A DNA stretch of 64,000 bases, taken from assembly GCF_009671205.1 (NCBI RefSeq), contig NZ_CP045309.1:3348001-3412000 (forward strand), read 5' to 3'. How positions within the stretch are numbered: the stretch's first letter is position 1; every line of letters begins with the position of its first letter. Position numbers and translations under genes: made by a program. The notes beneath the pieces were generated by a model that worked only from the letters and a program-made list of their open reading frames with translations, did not search any database and was not told where the DNA came from. Shown here piece by piece: positions 43,946-52,690 of this stretch. Source of the DNA: Micromonospora terminaliae. GTDB lineage: Bacteria > Actinomycetota > Actinomycetes > Mycobacteriales > Micromonosporaceae.

Positions 43946-44755
43946 ATGATGGGACCGTCCCACGCGCTGTCCGGCGCGGCGGTGTGGCTGACCGGCTCCT
44001 GGGCGCTGGACCAGTTCGCCGACTACCACCAGACACCGCTCGCGCTGGCGGTCGGCACCGCGGTCTGCGCGGGCGGGGCGCTCTTTCCCGACCTCGACCT
44101 CTCCGGCAAGGTGACGCGCAACCAGGGCGGCGCCACCGTGGCGCGGACCTTCGGCGTGTTCAGCCTCTTCATCGCCGAGGTGATGGAGAAGATCTCGCTG
44201 GGCGTCTACTACGCGACCAAGCTGAGCAGGGACCCGCGCCGCAACAACGGCCACCGCACGCTCACCCACACCCTCCCGTTCACCCTGCTGGTCGGCTGGG
44301 GCACCACCGCGCTCTGCGCCGCGTACGGCAAGTGGGCGGTCGTCAGCATCCTCTTCTTCATGATCGGTCTGGCGCTGCGCGGGCTCTTCGACGAGTGGGC
44401 CGAGCGGGCCGGGTGGGTGGTCGTCACCCTGCTGTCGGCGGCCGCGGCCTGGTTCACCTTCGCCAACCTGCCCGGCGACCGGGGCTATCCCCTCATCGGC
44501 ACGGCGGTCGGCGTAGGCTGCTTCGTGCACATCCTCGGCGACATGATCACCAAGGCGGGGGTGCCGATCCTCTGGCCCATCCCGATCAAGCGCCGGATGT
44601 GGACGATGATCGGGTTGCCCAACGGCATCGCCCTGCGCACCGGCAGCAAGGCCGAGACCATCGTGCTGCGTGCGGCGCTGACCGTGCTCGCCGTACTGGC
44701 CGCGGTGGGGCTGGTCGCACCCTCGGTGCTGCACCGCTTCAATATCGAGGTGTGA
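43946..44755 (+). CDS. YdjM-like membrane-bound metal-dependent hydrolase
   Basis: The 269-residue protein opens MMGPSHALSGAAVWLTGSWA and has GALFPDLDLSGKVTRNQGG, RRNNGHRTLTHTLPFTLLVG and FVHILGDMITKAGVPILWP. These His/Asp motifs typify the YdjM/LexA-regulated family of membrane hydrolases. Seven or so transmembrane helices are predicted. The biological substrate is unknown. Its stop overlaps the amidohydrolase GTG start by four bases (GTGA), so the two are translationally coupled. Confidence 0.87.
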   Translation: MMGPSHALSGAAVWLTGSWALDQFADYHQTPLALAVGTAVCAGGALFPDLDLSGKVTRNQGGATVARTFGVFSLFIAEVMEKISLGVYYATKLSRDPRRNNGHRTLTHTLPFTLLVGWGTTALCAAYGKWAVVSILFFMIGLALRGLFDEWAERAGWVVVTLLSAAAAWFTFANLPGDRGYPLIGTAVGVGCFVHILGDMITKAGVPILWPIPIKRRMWTMIGLPNGIALRTGSKAETIVLRAALTVLAVLAAVGLVAPSVLHRFNIEV

Positions 44756-45684
44756 CGGACCTGGCCGACGACGGGACGGGGCCGGCGGAGCACGCCCGGC
44801 CGCCGGTCGAGGACGCTGGGGTGCCGGAGTTCTGGCGGCCGCTCGGGCTGCCCGGGCTCGCCGACGTGCACACGCACTTCCTGCCGCCCCGCATGCTGCG
44901 CAAGGTGTGGGCGTACTTCGACGCGGCCGGGCCGCTGGTCGGCACCGAGTGGCCGATCCGCTACCGGTGGGACGACGCGGCGCGCGTGGCGCACCTGCGG
45001 CGGCTCGGCGTGCGGATGTTCAGCGCGCTGGCGTACCCGCACCGGCCCGGCATGGCCGAGTCGCTGAACGCGTGGACGCTGGACTTCGCGGCGCGTACCC
45101 CCGGTTGCCTGCCCTCGGCCACGTTCTTCCCGGAGCCGGCGGCGGCGCGCTACGTGGCCGATGCCCTCGCGGCCGGCGCCCGGGTGTTCAAGGTGCACGT
45201 CCAGGTGGGCGGCTTCGCGCCCACCGACCCGGCGCTGGACGCCGTGTGGGGGCTGCTGGCCGAGGCGGGCGTGCCGGTGGTGGTGCACGCCGGGCACGCG
45301 CCGGTCGGCACGGCCCACACGGGACCGGAGTCGTTCGCCGCGCTGCTCGCCCGGCATCCCGGGCTGGCCGCGATCGTGGCGCACCTGGGCGCGCCCGACT
45401 ACGCGGCCTTCCTGGGCCTGGCCGAGCGGTACGCGCACGTGCGGCTGGACACCACGATGGCGTTCACCTCGTTCTTCGACCGGTTCGTGCCGTTCCCGGC
45501 GGCCGAACTGCCGCGGCTGCGCGAGCTGGGCCTGGCCGGCAAGGTGCTGCTCGGCAGCGACTTCCCGAACATCCCCTACCCCTACGCCGAGCAGCTGTCC
45601 GCGCTGGCCCGGCTCGACCTGGGCGACGACTGGCTGCGAGCGGTCTGCTGGGACGCCGCCGCGGCCCTGTTCGACCTGGGCTGA
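44752..45684 (+). CDS. Amidohydrolase-family protein
   Basis: The 310-residue TIM-barrel protein carries DVHTHFLPPRML (HxH metal site), ARVFKVHVQVGGF, VVVHAGHAPVGTA, AIVAHLGAPDY and KVLLGSDFPNIPYPY (final metal Asp). This matches the amidohydrolase_2 family, which includes aminocarboxymuconate-semialdehyde decarboxylase and related hydrolases or decarboxylases. Substrate unknown. GTG 44752 overlaps the upstream stop. Residues 1-25 are polar and variable. No signal peptide. Confidence 0.85.
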   Translation: MTDLADDGTGPAEHARPPVEDAGVPEFWRPLGLPGLADVHTHFLPPRMLRKVWAYFDAAGPLVGTEWPIRYRWDDAARVAHLRRLGVRMFSALAYPHRPGMAESLNAWTLDFAARTPGCLPSATFFPEPAAARYVADALAAGARVFKVHVQVGGFAPTDPALDAVWGLLAEAGVPVVVHAGHAPVGTAHTGPESFAALLARHPGLAAIVAHLGAPDYAAFLGLAERYAHVRLDTTMAFTSFFDRFVPFPAAELPRLRELGLAGKVLLGSDFPNIPYPYAEQLSALARLDLGDDWLRAVCWDAAAALFDLG

Positions 45685-45696
45685 CGGGCGCGTCAG
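45681..45696. terminator. Short convergent hairpin spanning both stop codons
   Basis: CTGACG (45681-45686) pairs with CGTCAG (45691-45696) around GGCG. The stop codons of the amidohydrolase (45682-45684) and of the reverse phosphotransferase (45693-45695) lie in opposite arms. Six pairs are weak alone. Confidence 0.45.
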
Positions 45697-46760
45697 GCAA
45701 CGGACGTGGCCGCCCAGCCGGCGAGGAGTTCCAGGACCGGGCGGCGGCCGGCGAACATGGCGGCCTCGTCGCGCCGGTCGTAGGTCTGGCCGGTGGCGCC
45801 GCCGGCCCGATTGAGCATCACGGGCGCGAGCCAGAAGTACTTGGCCGCACCGCTGAGCCGCACCGCGTGGGCGACGAGCGCCGGATCGACGGCTCCGCGC
45901 AGCCCGTCGACGTAGCCGTCCAGCACCGCGTCGGCCACGTCGGTCAGCAGCGCCACGTCGACCAGGCCGTCGAGGAAGGTGTCCAGCACCAGGTTTGCCG
46001 CGTCCTCACCGATGGGCCCCGGGCCGACGAAGGACCAGTCGAGCAGGACCGGACCGCTGTCGGCGAACACCAGGTTCGCCGGCCAGACGTCGTGGTGGCA
46101 GAGGGTACGCGGTAGCCGGTCCGTGGCCGCCAGCACGGTGTACCGCTGCTCCCAGAGCCGGCGCAGGTCGTCCCGCAGCGGCTCCGGCCAGGCCACCACA
46201 GCGACCGGATGGTCCCAGGGCACCGGCTCGGTCACCGGCCGGCTCAGCGTGTAGTCGCGCAACCAGTCCCGGGCCAGCCAGTCGTACCGGGACACGTCCG
46301 CGGCCCGGCGGGTGGTCGGCGCGGCGCCGGGGTCGGCGAGCCAGGCGGCCTGGGCGGCCCCGAGCCGGCGGGCCAGGTCGGCAAGGTCGCGAACGGTGCC
46401 GGTGGTGCCCGGGCGGCCGGCCGCCTCGGTCAGCCAGAGTGCGACCGTCCCGTCCGGACGATCGTCGATCGCCAGGGGGTCCGGAGCGACGAGACCCGCG
46501 TCCGCGTAGCAGGTCGTGGCCACGCCGCTCCGGTACGCCTCGACCTCGCGCCGCCAGTAGTTCCAGTGGCCGGGGTCGTCGCTCGCCGCCCAGTGTGCCG
46601 GGCCGACGCCCGCTCCTGGCGGCGCGATCAGCTTGAGCACCGCCGACCGGCCGGCCCGGCGGGTCCGCCAGATACCTCCGGTGACGCCGTTGAGCGGGTT
46701 GTGTGTCAGCGACTGTGCCGGCACCTCGGCGGGAACAAGGTCGGCCGGAGGTCGGGTCAC
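45693..46760 (-). CDS. Phosphotransferase of the APH / choline-kinase fold
   Basis: The 355-residue protein has the APH-type catalytic loop LCHHDVWPANLVF (Asp then Asn), the metal-binding Asp in VLLDWSFVGPGPIGEDAA and a Lys in AVLKLIAPPG near the N-terminus. It is kinase-like, but relatives act on many small molecules; antibiotic resistance is not implied. It is monocistronic, convergent with the amidohydrolase. The start at 46760 is GTG (MTRPP). Confidence 0.82.
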   Translation of the reverse strand: MTRPPADLVPAEVPAQSLTHNPLNGVTGGIWRTRRAGRSAVLKLIAPPGAGVGPAHWAASDDPGHWNYWRREVEAYRSGVATTCYADAGLVAPDPLAIDDRPDGTVALWLTEAAGRPGTTGTVRDLADLARRLGAAQAAWLADPGAAPTTRRAADVSRYDWLARDWLRDYTLSRPVTEPVPWDHPVAVVAWPEPLRDDLRRLWEQRYTVLAATDRLPRTLCHHDVWPANLVFADSGPVLLDWSFVGPGPIGEDAANLVLDTFLDGLVDVALLTDVADAVLDGYVDGLRGAVDPALVAHAVRLSGAAKYFWLAPVMLNRAGGATGQTYDRRDEAAMFAGRRPVLELLAGWAATSVA

Positions 46761-46803
46761 CGGGCGAGCCTAACTCCGCGCGGCGGGACGCACGGTCCGG
46801 CGG

Positions 46804-48039
46804 TCAGACGGCCACCCGGTCCCGCCCCGCGCGGCCGGGAGCGGGATCGGCCGCGCGGAGCCGACTGGGCAGCGGGCGCAGCCAGGGTCCGGCGAGGAGC
46901 CCGACGGCGATCTGGGCAGCCCCCGCGACGACCAGCGTGGGGCCCGCGCCGGCCAGCCCGATCACCGCGCCGCCACCGAGCAGGCCGATCGAGACGGCAC
47001 CGTCGTGCACCAGGCTCTCCACGGCGAAGGCGGCCCGCCGTTCGGCGCCCTCGGTGCGGGTGGTGATCAGGCGGTTGACCGCGCCGATGCCGAGCGGCAT
47101 GGCGAGGCCGCCCGCGGCCGCCAGGACCGCGATGAGCGGCAGCGACGCGGTGACCGCGGGCAGCGTCGCGAAGGTCGCGCCCAGCAGGATCCAGCCGGCC
47201 GCCACGGTGGCCAGTGGCGGCAGCCGGGGTACGAGCACCGGGGCGACCAGCGCTCCGGCGAGCGAGCCGGCGCCGTAGCCGGTCATGCCGGCCGAGATGA
47301 GCAGCCCGGGCCGGCCGGTCTCGGCGCCCAGGATGGCCAGCCCGAGGGTGAAGGCGAACCAGGCGAGGCCCCCGACGCCGGCCATGGTGACCGCGCGGCA
47401 CACCTCGGGGTGCCGGGCCAGCACGTGCCGGAGCGCGGGGGCGGCGGCCGCTTCCTCGGCGGCGGCGGGTGCGGCGGTGCCGCGGACGGCGAGCAGCAGG
47501 ACGGCCCCGAGGGCGACGCCGGCCGCCTCCGCCCAGAGCAGCCGGAGCGGCCCCCCGACGGTGACCGCCCAGCCGGCCAGCGGCGGCGCGAGGATCATGG
47601 TGCTGCGGTGCGCGAAGTCCTGCCAGGCCAGCATCCGGGCGGCGGCGTCGCCACCGGCGCAGATGTCGGCGAGCAGGGCCCGCTGGCCCGGCCCGCTCAG
47701 CGTGGTGGCGGCGCCGGTGACGAGGCCGGCGGCGGCCAGGTGGAACGGGCCGACGGCGCCGACGGCGGCACCGACCGGGACGACGAGCAGGCCGAGCACC
47801 TGGATCGCGAGGACGGCCGCGAGGGCCGGGCCGGTGGTCAGCCGCTGCCGCAGCCCCCGCGCCCACCAGGCGGAGGTGAGCATGGGCAGCCCGACCGCCC
47901 CGCCGACCAGGCCGGTGGTCCAGGCCGAGCCGGTCTCGGCGAGCGCGACCAGGGGCAGCGCGACGGCGGTGGTGCGTTGGCCGAGCCAGGTGACGAAGGT
48001 GGTCGTGAGCATGGCGGCGATGTCCCGGCGGGTGGTCAC
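46804..48039 (-). CDS. MFS transporter
   Basis: The 411-residue protein has about twelve transmembrane helices, beginning AAMLTTTFVTWLGQRTTAVA and including LATVAAGWILLGATFATLPA, with the MFS-like loop after helix 2 (WARGLRQRL). It resembles the MFS_3-type exporters of actinobacteria. GTG 48039 is preceded by AGGA; the same frame runs further upstream across the LysR gene, which is antisense there. Divergence from a LysR regulator 73 bp away suggests that the regulator controls it. Confidence 0.82.
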   Translation of the reverse strand: MTTRRDIAAMLTTTFVTWLGQRTTAVALPLVALAETGSAWTTGLVGGAVGLPMLTSAWWARGLRQRLTTGPALAAVLAIQVLGLLVVPVGAAVGAVGPFHLAAAGLVTGAATTLSGPGQRALLADICAGGDAAARMLAWQDFAHRSTMILAPPLAGWAVTVGGPLRLLWAEAAGVALGAVLLLAVRGTAAPAAAEEAAAAPALRHVLARHPEVCRAVTMAGVGGLAWFAFTLGLAILGAETGRPGLLISAGMTGYGAGSLAGALVAPVLVPRLPPLATVAAGWILLGATFATLPAVTASLPLIAVLAAAGGLAMPLGIGAVNRLITTRTEGAERRAAFAVESLVHDGAVSIGLLGGGAVIGLAGAGPTLVVAGAAQIAVGLLAGPWLRPLPSRLRAADPAPGRAGRDRVAV

Positions 48040-48112
48040 GGCTTCGATCCTCTGGCCCCGCCGGCCGGCCCGGTAGCTGGCGGTTCGACCGGCGGGCTCA
48101 TAACCTGGGCCT

Positions 48113-48988
48113 ATGAGCTCCCTACCGTCGGTCGAGGACCTGCGGCTCGTGGCGGCGCTGGCGCGGCACGGCTCCCTCGGCGCGGCGGGCCGCGAGCTGC
48201 GGATCAGCCAGCCCGCCGCGAGCAACCGGCTGGCGGCGCTGGAGCGGCGGATCGGCGAGCGGCTCTTCGACCGGGACACCACGGGCGCGCGGCCGACCCC
48301 GGCCGGGCGGGCGCTGGTGGCCGAGGCGGTCCACGTCCTGGGGCACCTGGAGGCGATCTTCGACCGGACCCGCTCGGCGGCGCGCGGCGAGGTGCTGAGC
48401 GTGGGCACCTTTCCGAGCCTGGCCGCGTGGCTGTTCCCCGCGCTGGCCGCCCTGCTGCGCGACGCGACCGTGCACCAGGTCACCGACCACGGTGACCGCC
48501 TCGTCGAGTGGGTCGGTGAGGGCTCGCTCGACGCCGCGTTCGTGACGGTCGCCAACCAGATGCGGCTGCCCGCCACGGCCACCGCCACACCCGTGGCCGG
48601 CGACCGGCTGGCCCTGCTCACCCCGCCCGGGGTACGCGTCGGGTCCGGGCGCCGGCCGTTCGCCGGCCTCGACGTGGTGGCGCACAGCTACGACCCGTCC
48701 GCCGACGCCCTGCACCGGCGGCTCTCCGCGCTGGGCGCCCGGCCGACACCGGCGGCCACGGGCGAGACGGCGGTGCGGATGGGGCGGCTGCTCGGCTGCC
48801 CGGTCGTGCTGCCGCGCGGGCTCGCACTCGCGTACGCGACCCCGGACGAGGAGGTGGCGCCGGCGCCGGTGCCGGGCCGCTTCACCCTGTTCCTGGTGAC
48901 CCGGCGACCGGTCCCGGCTGTGCTGGCGGCGGTCGTGGGCGGGCTGGCCGCCCGGCTCGGGCTGGAGCCGGCGGGCGGGGAGCCCTAG
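48113..48988 (+). CDS. LysR-family transcriptional regulator
   Basis: The 291-residue regulator has an N-terminal winged HTH (LVAALARHGSLGAAGREL with ISQPAASNRLAALERRIGE) and a periplasmic-binding-protein-like effector domain. The latter contains LSVGTFPSLAAWLFPALAAL and LGCPVVLPRGLALAY. LysR proteins usually act on a divergent neighbour in response to a small ligand; here that is the MFS transporter gene. The ATG at 48113 fits the family N-terminus. Confidence 0.88.
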   Translation: MSSLPSVEDLRLVAALARHGSLGAAGRELRISQPAASNRLAALERRIGERLFDRDTTGARPTPAGRALVAEAVHVLGHLEAIFDRTRSAARGEVLSVGTFPSLAAWLFPALAALLRDATVHQVTDHGDRLVEWVGEGSLDAAFVTVANQMRLPATATATPVAGDRLALLTPPGVRVGSGRRPFAGLDVVAHSYDPSADALHRRLSALGARPTPAATGETAVRMGRLLGCPVVLPRGLALAYATPDEEVAPAPVPGRFTLFLVTRRPVPAVLAAVVGGLAARLGLEPAGGEP

Positions 48989-48994
48989 ACCGCT

Positions 48995-49327
48995 CTACTT
49001 CGCCGGCAGGGTGCCGGCGTAGCCCACGCCGCGACCGACCCACCGGGCCAGCTCGGCGTCACCCGCGACGGCCGAGGGCTCCACCGTGATCCATCCCCGC
49101 ATCGGCCGCCCCCGCATCACCGTCGCCTGCGCGCCGGGCTCCGCCTCCAGCCGCTCGGACTCGGCCGGGTCGACGCGGACCATGAGCCCGCCGGCGCCGC
49201 GGACGACCACCGCCATGTTGCCCTGCACCATCATCGCCAGGCCGCCGAACATGCGCTGCTCGGTGAACCCGGACTCACGCCCGACCAGCTCCCGGACCCG
49301 GTCCGCGAGGTCCTCGTCATACGCCAT
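48995..49327 (-). CDS. TfoX/Sxy N-terminal domain protein
   Basis: The 110-residue protein fits the TfoX_N family: AYDEDLADRVRELVGRESG, TEQRMFGGLAMMVQGNMAV, VRVDPAESERL and MRGRPMRGWITVEP. In gamma-proteobacteria TfoX promotes competence, but stand-alone actinobacterial copies are uncharacterised. It is convergent with the LysR gene (gap of six bases). Confidence 0.85.
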   Translation of the reverse strand: MAYDEDLADRVRELVGRESGFTEQRMFGGLAMMVQGNMAVVVRGAGGLMVRVDPAESERLEAEPGAQATVMRGRPMRGWITVEPSAVAGDAELARWVGRGVGYAGTLPAK

Positions 49328-49363
49328 GTCCGCATCCTGGCACCCGGGGCGGACAACACGGGG

Positions 49364-50158
49364 TCACGGCCTGGGCAGGTCGGCGCAGAGCTTCCCCGGG
49401 AACGCCGGCTCGACGCTGCGGACCCGTCCGCAGCCGGCCTCCGCCGAACCGGCGATCGTGGCCCAGCCGCGCTCGCCCGCCCAGCGCAGGAAATAGCGGC
49501 GTACGGTGACCGACGCCTCGCAGCCCGGCCTCGCCTCGGCGCCGCACGGTACCGGATCCAACGGCACCGTCATGACCAGCCACCGGCCGTCGCAGGCCTC
49601 GGACGAGCCGACGGAGTGCCGGGACACGTCCATGCCCCGGACGGCGACGCTGATCCAGGCGGGGTCACAGTGGTCCGTCGGCATCGGGTCACAGCCGAAG
49701 GTCGCGTCGCAGCGGCGGTACGCGGCACCGTCGGGCTTCCACGGCTCCTGGTTGAGCACGACGACGCGGCCGGCGATCGGTCCCGGCGCGGTCAGCGTCA
49801 CCTGGCCCGGTGTGTGGGTCGGGCAGGCGCCGACCACCCCCGACAGGCGCGAGTCCTGCACCACGTTCGCGTGGACGCGGTTGTTCTCCTCGACGAGGTA
49901 GGTGACCCGCGGATTGCGGGAGCACCCGTCGGCGTCCCCGAGCAGCGCCACGGTCAGCACGAGCGAGCGCGGGTCGTCGCCGAGGCGTACCGCGGTGACG
50001 TCGGCCTGGTAGGTGGCCCACCGGGTGTCGTCGGCGGTGCCGGCCGGTGTGGGCGCGTCACCCGACGCGGGCCCGTCGCCGGGCGTGGGCACGGCGCCCG
50101 GCCGGGCGCAGCTCGCGAGCGCGGCGAGGCACAGCAGGGCGGTGGCGAGTCGACGCAT
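49364..50158 (-). CDS. Lipoprotein of unknown function
   Basis: The 264-residue precursor has a lipoprotein signal MRRLATALLCLAALASC with Cys17 as the lipidated residue, then a Pro/Gly/Asp-rich linker and a domain with about ten Cys (e.g. RRCDATFGCDPMPTDHCD) that could form disulfides. No family is recognised. ATG 50158 starts the signal exactly; an upstream ATG at 50194 would bury it. It is likely a surface-exposed binding or structural protein. Confidence 0.72.
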   Translation of the reverse strand: MRRLATALLCLAALASCARPGAVPTPGDGPASGDAPTPAGTADDTRWATYQADVTAVRLGDDPRSLVLTVALLGDADGCSRNPRVTYLVEENNRVHANVVQDSRLSGVVGACPTHTPGQVTLTAPGPIAGRVVVLNQEPWKPDGAAYRRCDATFGCDPMPTDHCDPAWISVAVRGMDVSRHSVGSSEACDGRWLVMTVPLDPVPCGAEARPGCEASVTVRRYFLRWAGERGWATIAGSAEAGCGRVRSVEPAFPGKLCADLPRP

Positions 50159-50216
50159 GGCACCGAGTCTGGCCGGGCCGCCCGACCCCCGCATCCGTAC
50201 GGGTACTCAGTCCACC

Positions 50217-50810
50217 TCAGACACCGACGCGCTGCTCCGGGATGCTCAGGCCGTAGAGGGCCATCAGTTCCGGGCTGTCGATCCGGCTGCCGTCGGCCAC
50301 CGAGTCGCAGGCGATGTCGACGATCTGGTCCTTGTGCGCGAGCAGGTACGGCCGGGCGCCGACGTCGGCGCTGGCCAGGGTCGCGATGCCGGACCAGTGC
50401 CGGCGGCCGAACAGCATCGGGTAGCCGCGCAGCCCGTCGTAGGTGGCGCAGACCAGCACGTCCGGGTACGGCAGGGCGGCGACCCGGCGGACCGCCGCGG
50501 CGGTGAGCCCGGGCATGTCCACGGGCACCACGACCACGGCCTCGATGGTCTCGTCGGTCAGCGCGGCCAGGCCGGCCCGGATCGATGAGCCGACCCCGGT
50601 GCCCCAGGCCCGGTTGACCACCACGGTGGCGGCGGTCAGGTCGGTGGTCTGGCGCACCTGGTCCGCCGCCGCGCCCAGCACGACGACGACCTCCACGCAG
50701 CCCGCCTCGGCCATCGTGTCGATCATCCGGCGGACCAGGGGCTTTGCCCCCTGGTGCAGCAGCGCCTCGGGCCCGCCGATCCGGCGGCCCCCGCCAGCGG
50801 CGATGATCAT
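50217..50810 (-). CDS. MobA-like nucleotidyltransferase
   Basis: The protein (197 residues from ATG 50810) has the NTP-transferase signature MIIAAGGGRRIGGPEALL, then VEVVVVLGAAADQV, VVVVPVDMPGLTAAAVRRV (metal Asp) and ATYDGLRGYPMLFGRRHW, typical of MobA/MocA cytidylyl- or guanylyltransferases for molybdenum cofactor. It is more probably MocA-like, but no Mo-enzyme gene is nearby. The family usually begins a few residues earlier: an upstream CTG at 50828 with GAGGGGG five bases before would restore that strand, so the true start may be CTG. Confidence 0.78.
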   Translation of the reverse strand: MIIAAGGGRRIGGPEALLHQGAKPLVRRMIDTMAEAGCVEVVVVLGAAADQVRQTTDLTAATVVVNRAWGTGVGSSIRAGLAALTDETIEAVVVVPVDMPGLTAAAVRRVAALPYPDVLVCATYDGLRGYPMLFGRRHWSGIATLASADVGARPYLLAHKDQIVDIACDSVADGSRIDSPELMALYGLSIPEQRVGV

Positions 50811-50953
50811 TCCTGCGATCCGGTTCAGCGGTGCCCCCTCGACCTGGGGGACGGACCGAAGGCAGCCGCGCCCGGTCCGTCCCGTCGTACGCACACCGGG
50901 CCCAACGAGCACGCCCGGGAGCGGGTAGCGGGGCAAATCGGAAAATTGCGTGG

Positions 50954-52627
50954 CTATGCCGCGTCGGCGTAGCAGTCCACGACGGACAGGTCGAGCGGGA
51001 AGCGGACCGGTGTCTCGCCGAAGAGCAGCCGGGTGGCGCGCTCCCCCGCCCCGGTGACCGCCGCGGCCACCGTCTCGGCCGCCTCGGCCGGGCAGTGCAC
51101 GATCACCTCGTCGTGCTGGAAGAAGACCAGCTCCGCGCGGGTGCCGGCCAGCTCGGTGCGGAGCGTGGCCAGCAGCGTGGAGGCCCACTCGGCGGCGGTG
51201 GCCTGGATGACGAAGTTGCGGGTGAACCGGCCGCGCGAGCGGGCCGCCCGGGCGCGCGGGCTCTGCGGATCGGCCTCGGCATCCGCCACCGGCTCGTCGG
51301 CGTCGCCGAAGCCGGCCGTCCCGGGCGGGCAGGTGCGCCCCAGCCACGACCGGACCAGGCCGCCCGCCTCGCCGGTGCGGGCCGCCGCCTCGACGTGGCC
51401 GAACGCCGTCGGGTAGTTCTTCTTGAGCACCGCGAGGGCGGGCACGGCGGCGCCACCGGTCTGCCCGTACATGGCGCCGAGCAGGGCCACCTTGGCCCGG
51501 GCCCGGTCACCGGCGAAGGCGTCCCGGGCCAGCGCGGCGTAGAGGTCACCGGCGCCGCCGGCCGCGGCGAGCCGCTCGTCGCCGGACACCGCGGCCAGCA
51601 CCCGTGGTTCGAGCTGGCCCGCGTCGGCCACCACGAACGTCCAGCCCGGGTCGGCCACCACGGCGCGCCGGATCACCTTCGGGATCTGCAACGCGCCGCC
51701 GCCCCGGGTGGCCCACCGGCCGGAGACCACGCCGCCGGGCACGTACTCCGGGTGGAACCGGCCGCCGGAGACCCAGGCATCCCGCCAGGCCCAGCCGTGG
51801 GCCGTCCAGATCCGGTACAGCTCCTTGTATTCCAGGACGAGCGGCACGGCCGGGTGCTCCACCCCGCGCAGCACCCAGGCCCGGGTGTTCGGCAGCTCCA
51901 CGCCGGCCCGCGCGAACGCCTTGAGCAGCTCGGCCGGGGAGTCGGCGTGCAGCTGGCGGACGCCGAACGCCTCGGCGATCCGGGCCGCCAGCTCGGCCAG
52001 CCGGCGGGGCGGCCCGCCGACCGGGGACGCCTCGCCGAGCAGGTCGGCCAGGATGGCGTCGTGCACGTCGGCGCGCCAGGGCAGCCCGGCCGCGCCCATC
52101 TCGGCGGCGATGAGCGCGCCGGCCGACTCGGCGGCCACCAGCAGCCGGAACCGGCCGGGGTGTTCGGTGCGCGCGATCCGGGCGAGCTGGTCCGCGTACA
52201 CCCGGGTCAACGCCGTGATGCCCGGGCCGGGCGGGCCGGACGGCGCGTCGAAGAGCGCGCCCTGGCCGTGGCCGGGCGGCTCCGGCGGGCGGGGCGCCGG
52301 GTCCGGCGGGACGGGCGCCCCGGTGAGCCGGGCCCAGGCCGCGGCGAGCGAGCGCGGCTCGCCCCAGCGGCCGGCGTGGCCCAGCAGCAGGGCCTCGGTC
52401 AGCTCGACGTCGTGGCACCGGTCGAGCCGGACGCCGGCCCGCAGCAGCGCCGGGTAGAGGGTGGCACCGCCGGCCCACACCCAGCGGGGGCGGTCGGCGG
52501 CCTCCCGGGCGGCCACCGCGGCGGCCAGGTCGGCCACCGGCTCGGCCGGGCCGGCCGGGCGCCCGGCATCGTCGAGCGGTTGCAGCACTCCGCCGCCCCG
52601 CTCGTCCGACTCCACCGCCACCAGCAC
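50954..52627 (-). CDS. Bifunctional 3'-5' exonuclease/DNA polymerase (family A-like)
   Basis: The 557-residue protein has an N-terminal DnaQ-like exonuclease-fold part (about 1-150, degenerate in acidic residues) and a C-terminal family A polymerase palm/fingers. The polymerase part has VVADAGQLEPRVLAAVSGD (motif A), ARAKVALLGAMYGQTGG (O-helix region), RNFVIQATAAEWASTLL and VFFQHDEVIVHCP (motif C, HDE). It is much shorter than PolA and belongs to the actinobacterial secondary polymerase group. Its role in repair is inferred, not shown. The ATG is at 52627. Confidence 0.85.
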   Translation of the reverse strand: MLVAVESDERGGGVLQPLDDAGRPAGPAEPVADLAAAVAAREAADRPRWVWAGGATLYPALLRAGVRLDRCHDVELTEALLLGHAGRWGEPRSLAAAWARLTGAPVPPDPAPRPPEPPGHGQGALFDAPSGPPGPGITALTRVYADQLARIARTEHPGRFRLLVAAESAGALIAAEMGAAGLPWRADVHDAILADLLGEASPVGGPPRRLAELAARIAEAFGVRQLHADSPAELLKAFARAGVELPNTRAWVLRGVEHPAVPLVLEYKELYRIWTAHGWAWRDAWVSGGRFHPEYVPGGVVSGRWATRGGGALQIPKVIRRAVVADPGWTFVVADAGQLEPRVLAAVSGDERLAAAGGAGDLYAALARDAFAGDRARAKVALLGAMYGQTGGAAVPALAVLKKNYPTAFGHVEAAARTGEAGGLVRSWLGRTCPPGTAGFGDADEPVADAEADPQSPRARAARSRGRFTRNFVIQATAAEWASTLLATLRTELAGTRAELVFFQHDEVIVHCPAEAAETVAAAVTGAGERATRLLFGETPVRFPLDLSVVDCYADAA

Positions 52628-52637
52628 GGACGCGATT

Positions 52638-52677
52638 CTGCCCGGCCCCTCCGACAGATGCCGGAGCGGCCGGGCAG
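52638..52677 (-). terminator. Terminator of the first ngc operon
   Basis: CTGCCCGGCC (52638-52647) pairs with GGCCGGGCAG (52668-52677), and CTCCG with CGGAG inside after a C-C mismatch. It lies 14 bases beyond the ngcG stop (reverse strand) and just before the polymerase gene start. Confidence 0.75.
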
Positions 52678-52690
52678 CGGGTCGCGCGGG

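Noticed and set aside
39966..44036. Reverse-strand open frame of over 1300 codons across the GH133, GT4 and kinase genes
   Set aside because: It is the antisense shadow of high-GC3 genes: Gly/Arg/Val-rich, no domain, and the forward genes have clear motifs.
45693..46760. Aminoglycoside resistance gene
   Set aside because: The APH fold is present, but the family is broad and there is no resistance-specific motif or mobile context.
48060..48112. GGTTCGACC motif resembling a tRNA T-loop
   Set aside because: The flanking bases do not form a T-stem or acceptor stem, and it lies in the short MFS-LysR promoter gap.
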